A stretch of DNA of 64,000 bases from Rhizophagus irregularis (lineage: Eukaryota > Glomeromycota > Glomeromycetes > Glomerales > Glomeraceae). Shown piece after piece: positions 11,656-24,204 of the stretch. The stretch lies in NCBI RefSeq assembly GCF_026210795.1, contig NC_089434.1, positions 1,488,001 through 1,552,000 of the forward strand, in the 5' to 3' direction. The notes beneath the pieces are model-generated. The model was not told where the DNA came from. It did no database searches and saw only the letters and a list, made by a program, of their open reading frames with translations. The position numbers and the translations under genes were made by a program. Each line of letters starts with the position of its first letter. Position 1 is the stretch's first letter.

Positions 11656-13856
11656 TTAAGGACATAGTTTGGAAAGACACCAAGCACCAATTCCAAGAAC
11701 TACTACGCCAATCGATCCCTATTAATCATAAAAAGAATTTAGTAAATTGTTTTAATTATTTTTAGAAAATTTTTTTTCATTATTTAACAAATTTTACTCA
11801 CCTTAACGAATAGAGATCTTTTGAACTTCTTATTAAATCTTTTATCTTCCACATTTACAGTTTCCGTTGTACGATCGTTGGTCATTTCACATTCTTTGAT
11901 AGGTTCGGATTCTTGCTTCTTGTGACGGCGCCACATTCCTTCATGTGAGCAGGTTAACCGTCGTACTTCTTCCTCAACTCTTATATCAAATTCCACTTGT
12001 AAATTTTTCGCTCGTTCCCGTTCCTTATCAGCTTCATCCTTTAAGTTTTTATTAAGGGATTCGATTTTCATCAATTGCTCGACAAGGAAAGAGTATTCGG
12101 TATCATTCTTTCTAGCCGCTTCTTCAAGATGTTGTATGCGAGATAAGAGAGTAATCCTCTCTTCATCAAATTTCTTAATAGCTTCATCTCGGTTTTCTAT
12201 TCGGTTTCCATATGATTCTCCAACAGAACGAAGTTCCTCAATAGTTTTCATAGCTTCATTATATTTATTTGCATATAACTGAAACTCTCTACACTTCTTT
12301 TGTGACGCGTGAAGTTCTTTTTCGGCTCTCTTGAGTTGATCACGAGCATCTTCAAGAAAATATTGAGTATTTGATAATTCATCCGTTATTTTCGTGAGTT
12401 GTTCCTCTAAATCCTTAGATTGACTAGTTTCCGTTTGACTATGACCTGCGCCTTTTAATAGATCTTCTAGAGCTCTAATCTTAGATTCGGACTCTTTGCA
12501 CTTGTCTTCGAGTTCGGATGTTTTCTGATTAGAATATTTACACTTTTGTTCAAGATGAATAACTTTATTATCAGATTCCTTGTACTTTTCTTCCAACTCG
12601 GTAATTTTATTTTCGGATATGGTACATTTTTGTTCTAATTCAGTAACTCTTTTCTCAGAGGCAGCGCATTTTTCTTTTAATTCAACAACTTTTTTATCAG
12701 ATACCATAAATTTTTCTTTATACTCTCTTTGAGAACTTATGGCCTCATTTAATTTCATTTCCGTTTCTTTAAGTCTAATTTGAGCTTCTTCGAGTTTTGA
12801 ATTAGATTCTTCATAGAATCGAAGATCCATTGCCTTATCAGCAAAAGTTACCTATATAGAAAAAAATAAATAATGAATAAGATAAAATAAATAAATAAAT
12901 AGAAATTTCAAACTAAATATAAAAATCATTACTTACTCGTTTGCCTCTTGATTCTAATGTATTAGTAGCATCATTAAACATGCTACCAAGTTCTGAAAGG
13001 TATCGCGACTCAGCGCGTGCACGTTCTAATTCAGTCTGAAAATAATACAATGATTTAACACGTTATATAAATCAAAATAAAGAAAAATCCTTTGAAATAT
13101 TCATACCTCTAACATTGTTAATAAAGAATTTTCGGTATTGGAAGAAGGATGTTGAGTTCTGTTGCCACGTCGCTTAGTACTCATCTGAATGATAAAAAGA
13201 TTGAAGATTAGTTTATTTTATACGAAAAAAAAAAAATATATATATTTTTTTTTATAAATAACTTAAATAAATTTTTATAAAACAACTTGATAAATAACTT
13301 GATAAATTTTTATACATACATGACCATTTGTAATAACTTTTTGATGTTCCATTCCATTCATTCCATTCGCTCCATTGACCCCAACATCATAAAGTTCATT
13401 CCCGGCTTGCGAGAAGTAAACTTTTGCGGCAACTTTACGGAACATCAATTTCTTATCTTGTTCATTAACAATATCAACTCCAAATTCCAAATCATCACCA
13501 TGTCTGAGTTCAATAGGACTACTCTCTTTACCTTCAGCACTTAATCTTTTACCATTTATGAACGTACCGTTACTAGATTTCGAATCTTTGATAAAAACTT
13601 GATTATTACGAAAAATAATTTCAGCATGGTATCTTGATAGTACCTTGCTATCAAAATAACCATTTGACTCCGCTGGAGCCGTGTTTTTATTAGTCATTCT
13701 ACCAATTCTAATACTATTTCCATCAGTTAAAGTTATTCTCTTTTGTTGAAAAGTATCATTAACTGGGTCAAGTATTATTGTGATCCCTCCTCCATAGGTT
13801 TGGTTTTGGTTTTGTCTTTGACCTTGAATCCACATTTTATCAATCGTTAAATCCAT
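11656..13856 (-). CDS. FHA/coiled-coil tail-anchored protein, SLMAP/Far9-Far10/HAM-4 type
   Basis: Five exons on the minus strand: 13856-13320, 13184-13107, 13035-12937, 12851-11802 and 11718-11656. All introns are phase 0 and the product is 608 residues. An FHA domain spans about 25-150, with GR at 52-53, SRYH at 74-77 and SNGT at 95-98. The stretch YFDSKVLSRYHAEI is typical of the SLMAP/Far10 group. A long coiled coil fills about 200-560. The last exon encodes only 20 residues: a hydrophobic span with a short C-terminal Cys-Pro end, which is a tail anchor. Family members sit on ER, nuclear-envelope or mitochondrial membranes and belong to the STRIPAK phosphatase complex (HAM-4 in Neurospora, Far9/Far10 in yeast), where the FHA domain binds phosphothreonine. 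The start was chosen at the first ATG before the conserved region. An upstream in-frame extension is T-rich and unlikely to be coding. Confidence 0.9.
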
Positions 13857-16026
13857 ATTGCGTATATTTAAATATATTTTAAGAACGGAGGACCTAATAC
13901 AAGAAGAAAAACGCGCAAAAAAAAAAAAAAAAAATATTATAATCTCGAAATAACATTTTACGTTCTTTTTAATAATTCTATGAAAAATTCCCACACTTTA
14001 TATTCTTTATGATAATTCAAACATATCAATATATTCCTTAGTTTATAAAGTTATGAAAATTTCAACTTACTTTTTGGATTTTTTTTTGGAATTTTTAAAG
14101 AAGGGTATTTTCTATCTATCTTTTTTTTTTTTTATCAAGGAAAGTTTTTTAAATAAAAATTTTTTTTTTCTTTTCTTTTTCTTTGTTTATATAAATAAAA
14201 AATTTATACAAATAAGAGAAAAAATAAATAACTTGATCGTAGAAATTTTTTCTCCGGGAAGGAAAGAAAAAACTTTTATTTACTTTCAAGTTATTGTACG
14301 TAAAAAAAAAACAAAACGTTTTTGGGTAATCAAAATAATAATTACAAAAAAAAAAAATTTGTGTAATAATAATAATTTTTCAACATGAGCAACAACATGA
14401 CCAACAGGATTTTTGTAAATCGCTTCGAAAAATGATATTGTTAATTATTTGTAATTATTGTTACAAAGTATGTCAGATTAAAATCAGGTGACCCGTTAAA
14501 ACACGGGAAATTCAAAATTTCTTTAACTATTTTTTTTTTTTCGAACCATTTTCGGTATATTTTCTGTTAAAGAAATTCCGTAAAAAAAAACAAAAAACAC
14601 TTTAACACAATCATTTTTAAAATTTCAATTCTTCTTTCTTCGGAAAGGAAAGGATTAGTGATTTTGAAATATTTTTTTGTGATTCAATATGAATCATTTA
14701 CAAAATACAGAAAAATACAGATTTACAAACTTTTTTCATATTGTAACATTAATTTTTTTTCTTCTAAAGAATTTAAGAATTTTAAAATTTTTCTTATGAT
14801 GATAATAGATTATGATTTACTTTTGTACTTTTTGTACTTTTTGTTACTTTTTTGTTACTTTTTGTTACTTTTTGTTACCAAGATTATCATGAAAAAATAA
14901 AAATGATTAAAATGAAACGTCCAGATTTAGACATGATATAATGTAATGGATGTATAAGATAATAATGATAAACAATTCATTTTTTCAAAAGCATTTTTTG
15001 TAATTTTTTGTGTAAAAGAAAAAAAATAAGTTTTAATTCCCAAAAAACTTTATTTATATTATGAAACGAATATCTTTTTGAAAAAGGGTTATGTTTATTT
15101 TTATGTTTATTTTAATTACATCATTTACATCATTTTTTTTACAAGGGGTGAGAAACTTTATTTTTTATTATTTTTTTTTGTTGTTGTTTATTTCAAGTGA
15201 TTTAGATGATTGATTACTTCTTTTTTACCCCAAACCCTCATTTAAAAATTACCTGTTGATAAACATGTTAAAATGTTTTATTAAAAAATTAAAATAAATA
15301 ATTTTTGTACTACTTTTTATAATTTACGATGACTACTAACTATTTAACTATTTGTTACAGAAACAATATTTTGGAATATTCTTAGTTTTTTTTAATTCCG
15401 GTTTTACAAATCACAGGATTTGCAGATCGAAATAATTATTTGATAATCATATAATAAAAATTTTCTAGTTAATTAATAATTATAATATTATTATAATTAA
15501 GAAAAATAAATTATTACTAAAATACAATATTTTTTTTTTATTATTAAAGAAGAAAAAAAAGAAGAAAAAAGAAAGGTAATAATACAAAGCGCCTCTGATT
15601 TTAACGACGATTTTTTTTTTTTTTGTAATTTCTCGGATTTTTTTTTTGATTTCTTCTGATTTTGAATTTATTCAGATTTTTTTGAATTTTTCAAGAAATT
15701 CATCCTTAATAATTGTACAACATCATCGTTTCATGATCCTTTTAAAGATTCCTAACTTAATATAATACAATATAGATAATGGTAATCAATTATAAAATTC
15801 TCAAATATTCCCATTTGAATATCGATAAATTTTTTGATCTCCCCAAACCTCCCATGTTATAATCAGGGGTACCTCCGTATACTCCGTGTATTGATTCAAA
15901 AAAAAATAAAAACTAAAAATAATTTTTTACTAAAAAAATTAGGTGTTTTTTTTTAAAAAAAAAATTAATAATAATAAACATCAAAAAAACTACTCTATTT
16001 TTACACAAATTAGTATATATTTAATA
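13857..16026. other. Intergenic low-complexity region
   Basis: Open frames at 14053-14388 and 14658-14900 are made of homopolymer-rich DNA (Phe and Lys runs) and are not credible genes. A short tandem repeat at 14821-14879 is listed separately. No RNA gene or transposon is recognised. Confidence 0.5.
14821..14879. repeat. Decanucleotide tandem repeat
   Basis: About six imperfect copies of a 10-bp unit close to TTTTTGTTAC, with early units reading TTTTTGTACT. The copies lie head to tail in the intergenic region. Confidence 0.8.
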
Positions 16027-17569
16027 TCATATACCATAATTATCATGTATTAATCTATTATTACTCATGTTACTTTTGTTACTTCTGGTACTTCTGGTAC
16101 CGATACTTCTCTTACCCAATAAAGATGTTTTTTCATCCGCATCATCATCATCATCTATCATCTCTTCAAATGTAAACATTCCCGTAGTGGTAGATGAATT
16201 ACCCTCGAAAGAAAGTCGATATTCAGAACTATCCAGATCTATATTGTCTTCAAAATCACCAAAATCATCATCATCATAAAGTTCAGTTAATCCTTCAACA
16301 TCTTGTCCCAATAATCTTCTATCTTCACCAGTTAATAAATCTTCTTCTGGTGCCGTACTTCTTTTCCATGATAATACAAGTACACCAGATAATAATATAA
16401 AAATACCTAATATTACAAGAAATATTTGCCATCCATATAACCTATTCCATTGATTATAATATACAAGACCATTAAATATTGTGGAGGCATTAAATGCGCA
16501 AAATGAAAGAGGAATTAGAATGACCGTATCACACATCCTGAGTCCTTTGTTAAGAAAATAAAGCTGATATTCCAACAAAAATGTAATAGTGTAAATAATG
16601 ATATGATGTAAGATTGCAGTAAAATACATACATAACAAGTTTAATTACCTGTAATACACCAGCAATAGCCATTCCTGCTACGATAATCCAACTTAAAGGT
16701 CGATTAAATTGATTATTGCCATAAATAGTTAATAGTAATAATTCAACGCCGCTCTTAGCAAATATTAAACCTTGACTGGATATCATACCACCAACACATC
16801 CGTATGAAATTCCAAGAAAAGTTTGAAATTTTTTCATGGGCCATCCAAATATAGGATCACGTTCAATTTGATTCATACGATCCAATACATAATCACCATA
16901 TTTATTTGCTATTACAATAACGATAACCACAAATTCAATTATGGAAAAATATGCTATGAAACCTGGACGTTTATATAATTCAATCAAATCTTCTAACGTA
17001 TGTTTTGGTTCATTGACAACTCCAAATACTGCAATCATTATCGCTCCAATTATAATAAAAATTGTCCCTATAATTGAATCGGGACATTATTGATCACATT
17101 CATGATTGTTAACATTTTCTTCTTTCTTCTTCAAAATTGAAGATGAAAAAAAAGAAGAAGAAAAAAAAAGAAAAAAATCAATATTGATCGACGCACCTAT
17201 TATGGTTTGCCTATTAAATATATCACCCAAAAGTAATTTTGCAAATATTGCATTAAAGACCAAGGTTACAGCCCCTAAAGGGGCCAAAATAATTATTGGA
17301 AGATAACCAATTGAGAATACACTTCCAACTATATTTGAAATTATGTAAGTATCGAAACCCAAATGCCATAATGGTCTTCTACATGCGGATCTTCTAAGTT
17401 CTTTTGGATGAATGTTTTCATTTAATACATGAGATTTTCTTTGAATTGTAAGACCAAGTGATTGAATAAAAGAAGTTGATATTGCTATAGTGATACCGAT
17501 AATAAAATTAAATTGTGGTGTGTTATCATTGTTTTCATTACTTATCATAAAAGGTGAATATCCAAGCAT
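16027..17569 (-). CDS. NIPA-type magnesium transporter (DUF803 family)
   Basis: Three exons on the minus strand: 17569-17197, 17067-16649 and 16563-16027. They give 442 residues. The sequence contains the hallmarks of the family: an N-terminal span followed by LGLTIQRKSH, then LWHLGF, then APLGAVTLVFNAIFAKLLLG, and in the third exon LYFLNKGLRMCDTVILIPLS followed by FNGLVYYNQW. About nine hydrophobic spans are visible. NIPA proteins mediate Mg2+ transport at the plasma membrane or endosomes. The cytosolic tail of about 110 residues is acidic, with runs of Asp near DDDDFGDFED and DDDDDAD. It ends in a Ser/Arg/Asn-rich stretch and could be a regulatory region. The exon 3 start was chosen because it restores the conserved LNKGL segment in phase 0. 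Confidence 0.92.
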
Positions 17570-18678
17570 TTTTTTTTAATTATAAAAATTGGAATTTCAA
17601 ACTTTTTAATTCCGAAACAAAAGTAATAAATTCCGAAAGACTTTTTTTTAAAGAGACATAAAAAGAAAAAAAAAAGTTGATTAGTAAAATCCCTTAAACA
17701 AGAAAGCTTTATTCGTACAATCATGCCAAAAGTCGATCAGAGTTACAGAGCATAAATAAGAAATAGGTCTCGGTTTGTGGTACAAACAATCTGATCATAA
17801 TTAGATCGTAAGTTGTATTTACCCTATTTACCCTTATTTACCGCATTCTAAAGTAATTTCTTATTTGTTATAAGTGGTCACTTGCAGCTGTTACATTTGA
17901 CATTTTGTTTTTTCATTGTCTGAAATTTTTACGCCGCTGCATTCTGTTAAGTTCATTTTTTTACTTTTTCTTTCTTGGAATCTTATAGTTAGAATACATT
18001 GATACCAAAACATATAAGCAATATGATGATCCGATAAGTTTCCATGACGATTTCTTTAGCAAGTTTTGAATTAAGAACACAATCTCGATAAACGGGGTCA
18101 CGGTACTATTTTTCCGGTTTCAATCCGGTAAATAATTTTTACGATATTAGTATTATCGTTATAAATAGAATCATTAATAAAATGACAAAATTGACGAATA
18201 ATCATTTAACGCCACATTTCAAGTTTAATTTTAAGTTTTTTAATATTTACCATTGATCATATGATTGGGAATAAATATTGTTGATGACAATGAACTTTTA
18301 TTTGAATTATTATTATTATTATGGTCAGATGAAAAAGTGGACTTTTCAAGTGAGGCAATGACCGACCAATAACAGATGAGGTTCCCCTGTTGTTTAACGG
18401 TACTTGACTTTCCAAGACTTATAAAGAACGTATATTGTCTATCATAAATAGATTTAAGTAAAAATTGTTTACCGGTATTCTCGGTATTCTCACGGACTTT
18501 TTTCTTTTTTTTTTTTTGTAAAAAATAAATTTGATATTTGAACCACTGTAAAATATATAAAAGTATCAATATATGATAAATTTTTTGTTGAGAACTTGAG
18601 ATATCATGGTCGATATTTTTTTTTTTTTACAGTCGTTAAACAAGTTGTTGAAACTAGGAATTCCAAGTAATCTATTAT
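17570..18678. other. Intergenic region between NIPA-like and MARVEL-like genes
   Basis: A 109-codon open frame on the minus strand (18240-18569) contains Lys and Asn runs and a possible donor near its end. I found no matching exon or recognisable domain, so it is not called. The remainder is A+T-rich. Confidence 0.4.
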
Positions 18679-19790
18679 TTATGCAGGGTTTAAATTTGAC
18701 CTTGAATCCATTGGATCATATGATTTATAATCCTTGGATTTTCTTGATAATCCAGACTTTTCTTCGTCCCATTTAATTTTTTCTCGCTTAATAATATGAC
18801 ATATAACACTTGTCGTTAAGAATAAAAATGTATTTATCCAACCTAATGTTAAAGTTATTATATAATATAAACAATGTAATTTAAGATTTTGAGTAGAATC
18901 TAAATTGGATTGTATTAAAGGACATGATAAATCTGATCCACTATATACTGGACTTAGGTTCGCAAGACCTAAAATAATGGGGTTAGTAAAATTAATAAAA
19001 TTTTATATTTATTTATAATAAGAAGAAAACTTATATATATATATTGTTTGAACTTACCAGCTACGAACCATAATAAAAAGAAAATCCTGTTAATAATAAT
19101 TTTTAAAGTTCGTCAATATTGTCTCTACATTAAGATACTGTATGTTTAAAATAAATATGCTTACAAGTCTATAATTATATTTGGACCCATTCCCCAATAT
19201 TTATGAAATCTTGACAAATAATAACCTATATGAATGGATTAAATATAAAAGATATATTATTTTAAATGTTAATTATATATTATTTTAAAATTTTTTTTAT
19301 AATTAACAAAATTAAAATTTAACCATTTTTACAGTACATACCAATTCCAATTAATGTGACTATTATTACAATGTAATACCAAATTTTAACTTCACCGTTA
19401 TAACTTTTTTTTTAAAGAAAATAAATAAAGGTGAGTGAATAAGGAATATTTCTCGAATGTAAAAGAAAAATCCCTTATATAACATTTTATAACATTTTAA
19501 TACTTACAAATCCTGTTTTAAAAAAAACGATGATTTTGGAATAGGAAGATTATTTTCTGAAATATATGCACAATATATTTCAATCTGTATCATTTCTATT
19601 ATTAATTAGGAATAATTTTATCATTTTTTTAGTCATAATATTTCTTGAACAAAAAAAAAAAAATTGAACGAAAATATATAAGTGATCATAAAAAAAAAAC
19701 CGAACCTATTATGAAAATTACAAAACTCAATAACAATTGTAATATTTTCAAAGATTTAAAAAATCTTGGATAAGATCGTAATTGTATCAT
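18679..19790 (-). CDS. MARVEL-like four-pass membrane protein
   Basis: Six small exons on the minus strand: 19790-19706, 19595-19508, 19403-19342, 19225-19165, 19086-19058 and 18968-18679. They are joined in consistent phase and give 204 residues. Exon 5 is only 29 nt. Four hydrophobic spans are seen: LQLLLSFVIFII near the N-terminus, WYYIVIIVTLIGIG, then IIDLIFFLLWFVAGLA, and a last span around LYYIITLTLGWINTFLFL. A charged cytosolic tail of about 45 residues follows. The third span, with an acidic residue ahead of FxxxWFxA, is typical of fungal MARVEL-domain proteins, which associate with cholesterol- or ergosterol-rich membranes. A TAA lies in frame just upstream of the chosen ATG. No single exon except the last is long enough to be seen as an open frame, so the gene is easily missed. 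Confidence 0.82.
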
Positions 19791-20824
19791 TATCGTTTAT
19801 CGACTTTTTTTTTGAAATTTTTTCTTAAAAGAATGGAAAAAAAAACTTGTAAAAAAAAAATAAAATAAAATAAAAGTAAAAATAATTAATTTGAAATTTT
19901 TAAGGAGAAACGCTTTTAATTATTTTGAAAGGGTCCTAAAAAAAAAAAATTTCAAACACAAAATTTTTTTTAAAACCATTTAATTTTGGAAACGGTAACA
20001 CAGATTAAATGAGAAAAAATTGAAAAAATGCAAAAGAAATTTATTAGATGTTTTTCATTATGCGTGTTTTACTCATTCTTTTGAAAATCCGTTAAAATAA
20101 TTGTTATACAAAATTTGAACTTTGGATAAAAATAATGTATTATGATTGTATGACAAAAAAACATATATATTTAATCTGCATATTTATTGCAGATTTATTA
20201 TTATGGTAGAAGTTTCATACTTTAAATATTGAAATAATGTGTGAGAATGAGATCCCTGGTTACGTAATCGAAATATTAAATAATAATAATTAATAAAGCC
20301 AAATTTCTCAATTTATAATTACTTTTTGGAAAATTTTAAATAGTAAATAACAAACAAACTAAATGACCAATTGTTATGTAGGATTTCACAAAAATTAATT
20401 TCAATATTTTGTATACGTGTGGTTAAAATTACGCAGTATTAACAACAGTATATGTTGAAGAACCCGGCGAAAGTTTAATTCGTTCCAAATGGTAGTCAAT
20501 TTTTACGTAATTAATATGTAAGCATTTAATTCACTTTGATTCTATCTTGGTTCTTTTTTATTACAAGTTACGCGAATCGGCGAAACTCACCAAAATGGTT
20601 AAGTCATTAAAATTAGTATTTTTTTTTACTCTTATATACTTAATTAACATTTTTTTTAAGCTAAACAAAAATTTATATCGGATAAAGTTTATACCTTCTA
20701 AAAAAAGAAATGATAGACGTTAATAAATACTCATCCTTTCCGAATTTGAAAAGTTTTTAATCTCGATTCAACTTTCTCCTAATTTTTTTTTTTACTTATC
20801 GATAAAAGTTTTTTGATCCGAAAG
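19791..20824. other. Divergent intergenic region
   Basis: This region lies between the 5' ends of the MARVEL-like gene (-) and Atg10 (+) and presumably holds both promoters. It is strongly A+T-rich. No repeats or RNA genes are recognised. Confidence 0.45.
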
Positions 20825-21909
20825 ATGACGAATGCATCAATATCTACATATCCAAAACAATATCCTTTTTTAACGAGACAAGAATTTGATATTGCTGCTA
20901 AATCATTTTTAGAACAATCAAAAAAATCTGGTGAGTATGATGGTGATCTTTGGGTTTGGAACGAACATGAGGTATCGTACTGTTAAAAAAAAAAATCGTA
21001 ATTTTTTTATTTAATATTATAACGAGTTTCACTTAATTTTAAAAAGAAATTGAAAGGATTCGGATATTTATCTCGTAGATTAATTATCCAAAAATTGAAG
21101 AATGATTCCATAAATGAAAATATTACAGACATAATAACAGATGACGAGCAATTTGAACAAGTGGAAGAAGAAATAGAAGATCCTAGTGTAAATTATATAC
21201 CTACTTTTTATCGTAATGAATTTAAAAATTTATAATACTTTATTTATTTTATTTACTTTTGCTGGTATGGATTGTTTATCAAATTTGGAAAATTAAAAAG
21301 ACTCTAAACATAACTGATACAGCAGCAGAGTATTTTACCGTAGATTATCATATCATATATTCAGCATCTTATAAGGTTCCCGTACTTTATTTTAACGCTT
21401 ATCGTAAAGGTGAGAAAAAGGCTTATCTTACTATATGATATATTTTATTTTATTATTTTCAATAAAAATTTGATTTTTTTCCTTTTTAAAAAGATGGAAC
21501 ACCTTTAACAAATGATGAAATATATTCTTGTCTAGTAGAACCTTCAAGACTTGAAGATATAAAGACGGCAGGTTTTCACGGTGGAATATCACAACAAGTA
21601 TATTGATTTTTTTTTTTTATCGCTCAAAAAAATTTTTTTTTTCTCTCTAAAAATTAAAAGATCAAGAATAATAATTCTTATATTTTTTAGGACCATCCTA
21701 CACTTTTAATTCCATTTTATTATCTTCACCCATGTGAAACTGCTACTTTAATGAAATCAATTGTCAATACATCACAGCCTGCAACATCAAATTCCAATAA
21801 TAATAATAATTTATTACGTGAAATTTCTATTGAAGGATATATTAGAAGTTGGTTAAGTTTAGTTGGTAACGTTGTTGGATTAAAAATTGGAATAAGTTAT
21901 TTTTTATAA
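20825..21909 (+). CDS. ATG10: Autophagy E2-like conjugating enzyme Atg10
   Basis: Exons are 20825-20971, 21047 to about 21187, about 21301 to 21409, 21494-21597 and 21691-21909. The product is about 239 residues. Atg10 is the E2-like enzyme that transfers Atg12 to Atg5 in autophagosome formation. The N-terminal part has GDLWVWNEHE and GYLSRRL, as in the family. The core reads YHIIYSASYKVPVLYF, then GGISQQDHPTLLIPFYYLHPCET, where the Cys of HPC (about residue 182) is the expected thioester cysteine. The end reads WLSLVGNVVGLKI, also typical. The HPCET context and the WLSLVG ending separate it from Atg3. The junction between exons 2 and 3 is uncertain: the donor at 21188 is plausible, but acceptors at 21300 and 21330 both keep frame, so up to ten residues there may change. 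Confidence 0.88.
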
Positions 21910-24204
21910 AAAATAAATTACGTAATCTCTGTTTTAAAAATAAAATTTAAAACTAATAGACTATAATCCATATGATAATAATTAATTAATTTTTTATTGA
22001 TGTGATCGTTCTACAAGACAAATTATATGTACAGTACAACATCAAAGTAGTGTACAGTATATCAAACGCAATATTATTAATATTATATAATTATATTCAT
22101 CACAGCAGATTGTTAAATTTATTTATAAAATCGACTTTTGTTTATTTACTTATCAATCAATAACCAACTCTACCTTTTAAATTGGTATCAGGACATTTTG
22201 CCGAAAGCCATTTCGCCGAAAAATAATCTCTGGCCTGAGTTATTTATAATTCTGCATAATGTTGGCCCTATTTTTCGGCGAAACGTCCTTTCGGCGAAAT
22301 GGCTTTCGGCAAAATGTACCGTAACCCTTTTAAATTATCCATAGGTTCGGTTTAACTGGAATCAATAATTCAATACTCGTTAAATGATCATAATATTTAC
22401 CATTGTACCTGAATTCTGAAATTGGCTGAAATTGGACCATTTGTTTATAAAAAAAAAAAATTTTTTTTATGAATAGAAAAGATAGTAAAGGACGGTCCTG
22501 ATAATACTTGTCTGTTATAACAACAATATTACGCCTAATCTGAATCGTCTCCAATATTCATTTAAAATAGATCGAGATTCGTAGTTTAGATATTTTCCAC
22601 ACGTTGATTTTATATACTGTACGTGTCAATATCATTTAAAGACGGGCGTTAGCATCGATGGAACTGCGGCGTTTGTATTCACGTGAACATGGATCACGTA
22701 AAAGAAATTAATACGTTCCAATTATACTGTTTATACATGTATTCTACTTGCTTTGTACGCTGATAGTCCGGATTGAGCAAAAAAAAGAAAGAATTGGCTT
22801 AGAAGTTGTAATTGTGGCTGCGTGATGCTTTAAAGCACACGACACCTTTTAAACGATTAATAAATCGAAAGCCGTAACCAAGCCATATATCAAAAGTAAA
22901 CAAAAGAAGCAAAAAAAATTCTCATGAGTTTAATCTAAATAATTAAGTTTAGCTATAAGGTAAATCAGCCCAATTTTCTTTAGAAAAAATAAAAAAAAAA
23001 TCAAATTTATTAAAAACTTTTTTTTTCACTTTAATATTTCGAGAATCCAATAAAATTTTTTTTTTTTTAAAAAAAACTAAATTATAAATAATGATTACAT
23101 ATTTCTTTTCTATCTTATCGTACCTTACAAATATTATGAGTGTAAAAGATGTAAAAGAAAAAACAAACGTAGTAAAAGGTAGTCATCTAGAATTAAAAAA
23201 TTTGTATAAAACTGATGAAAAAGTTGAAAATTTTCGTGAAATAAGAATTAATATGGAATTTGAAGATTGTAAATATTGTAGGTCTAAAAGAGTTTTCGTT
23301 ACTGACAGTATATATATATATTTTTCTTGTTGTGCGAATTAAATTATTTTTTTCAACGTTCCTTAGAAAATTGACCGATGAAACGCGAATCATAATTTCA
23401 AGATCAAATCATGTAAACGTGTCATTTTTTTTTCAATACTGTATATTCGGACCAGATTTCATGATGTTTATAAAACAAAAAGTATACTTTATAAAAATGT
23501 AACGTGGCGTAGCTATTAGATTTTCGAATAATCATAGCGTTTCTTATATAAAGTAGTTACTTATATAAAGTAGTTATAAAAAAAATAATTTCATTTAATT
23601 GTACTTTTGATTCGAGATAGAAATAATATATTTTTCATTTTTTTTTTCTTTTCTGATTAAAAATATTAGATTATTAGTTATAATATATTGGTGATATTGG
23701 ATCAAACGATTGGATCGTTTATAAAATATTAAGTATTAACTTAGTTTGTTATTCTAAAATTTAATACTCGTAGGTTTCTGGAGTCCCATTATAGTGATTG
23801 TACAATTTACTTTTTCATTGAACATGGAAATTTTATGCAGTGAAACGTTACCTATTTACCGCAGTATGCCTTTTTTTGTAAATCTTATACTATTTAAATG
23901 GAATTCATTTTGCGGTTGTACATGTACGATGGTAGTTATTTAAAAAAGTTTAAATTACAACAGATATCATCCGACTTTATTAGGGTTCATACACAGCCCC
24001 AAACTAAAAAAAAAACTCAGACTCAACTTTTTCTTTTTTGAAAAAAAAAGTTTGAACTTATATCATCGTTTTTTTTTACAAAAGGTAAAGTTCATATTTT
24101 TTTTTTAAATTAATGATTTGATTTTATACATATAATTACGTGTGACTTCAAGACCAATTTAATCTTTTTTTTTTGTAGTTATTACGTTTTTTTATTAAAT
24201 AGTC
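21910..24204. other. Intergenic region with a MITE-like repeat and one doubtful open frame
   Basis: Apart from the inverted repeat at 22193-22317, the only candidate is an 83-codon frame at 23091-23342 (+). It reads like a polar, Lys-rich protein, ends in a CKYC motif and might splice onward near 23280, but no partner exon is convincing. The rest is A+T-rich. Confidence 0.4.
22193..22317. mobile_element. MITE-like 28-bp terminal inverted repeat element
   Basis: The left arm 22193-22220 and right arm 22290-22317 are perfect 28-bp inverted repeats built from CCGAAAGCCATTTCGCCGAA. An extra internal copy of the TTTCGGCGAAA word lies at about 22272-22284. The 125-bp element is much richer in G+C than its surroundings and carries no coding sequence. 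No clear target duplication is seen. Confidence 0.75.

Noticed and set aside
11424-11696. 90-codon frame on the minus strand below the FHA gene
   Set aside because: It overlaps the tail-anchor exon in another frame; the family pattern supports the exon at 11718-11656 instead.
14053-14388. 111-codon open frame on the plus strand
   Set aside because: It consists of Phe and Lys runs from homopolymers and has no motif or splice partner.
16550-16649. Alternative splice at GTATGT (16630s) joining directly to MCDTVI in the NIPA gene
   Set aside because: It would drop the conserved LYFLNKGLR segment; the donor at 16648 with the acceptor before 16563 keeps it in phase 0.
18240-18569. 109-codon minus-strand frame as an exon of a further gene
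   Set aside because: It has homopolymer-driven Lys and Asn runs and no joining exon could be found.
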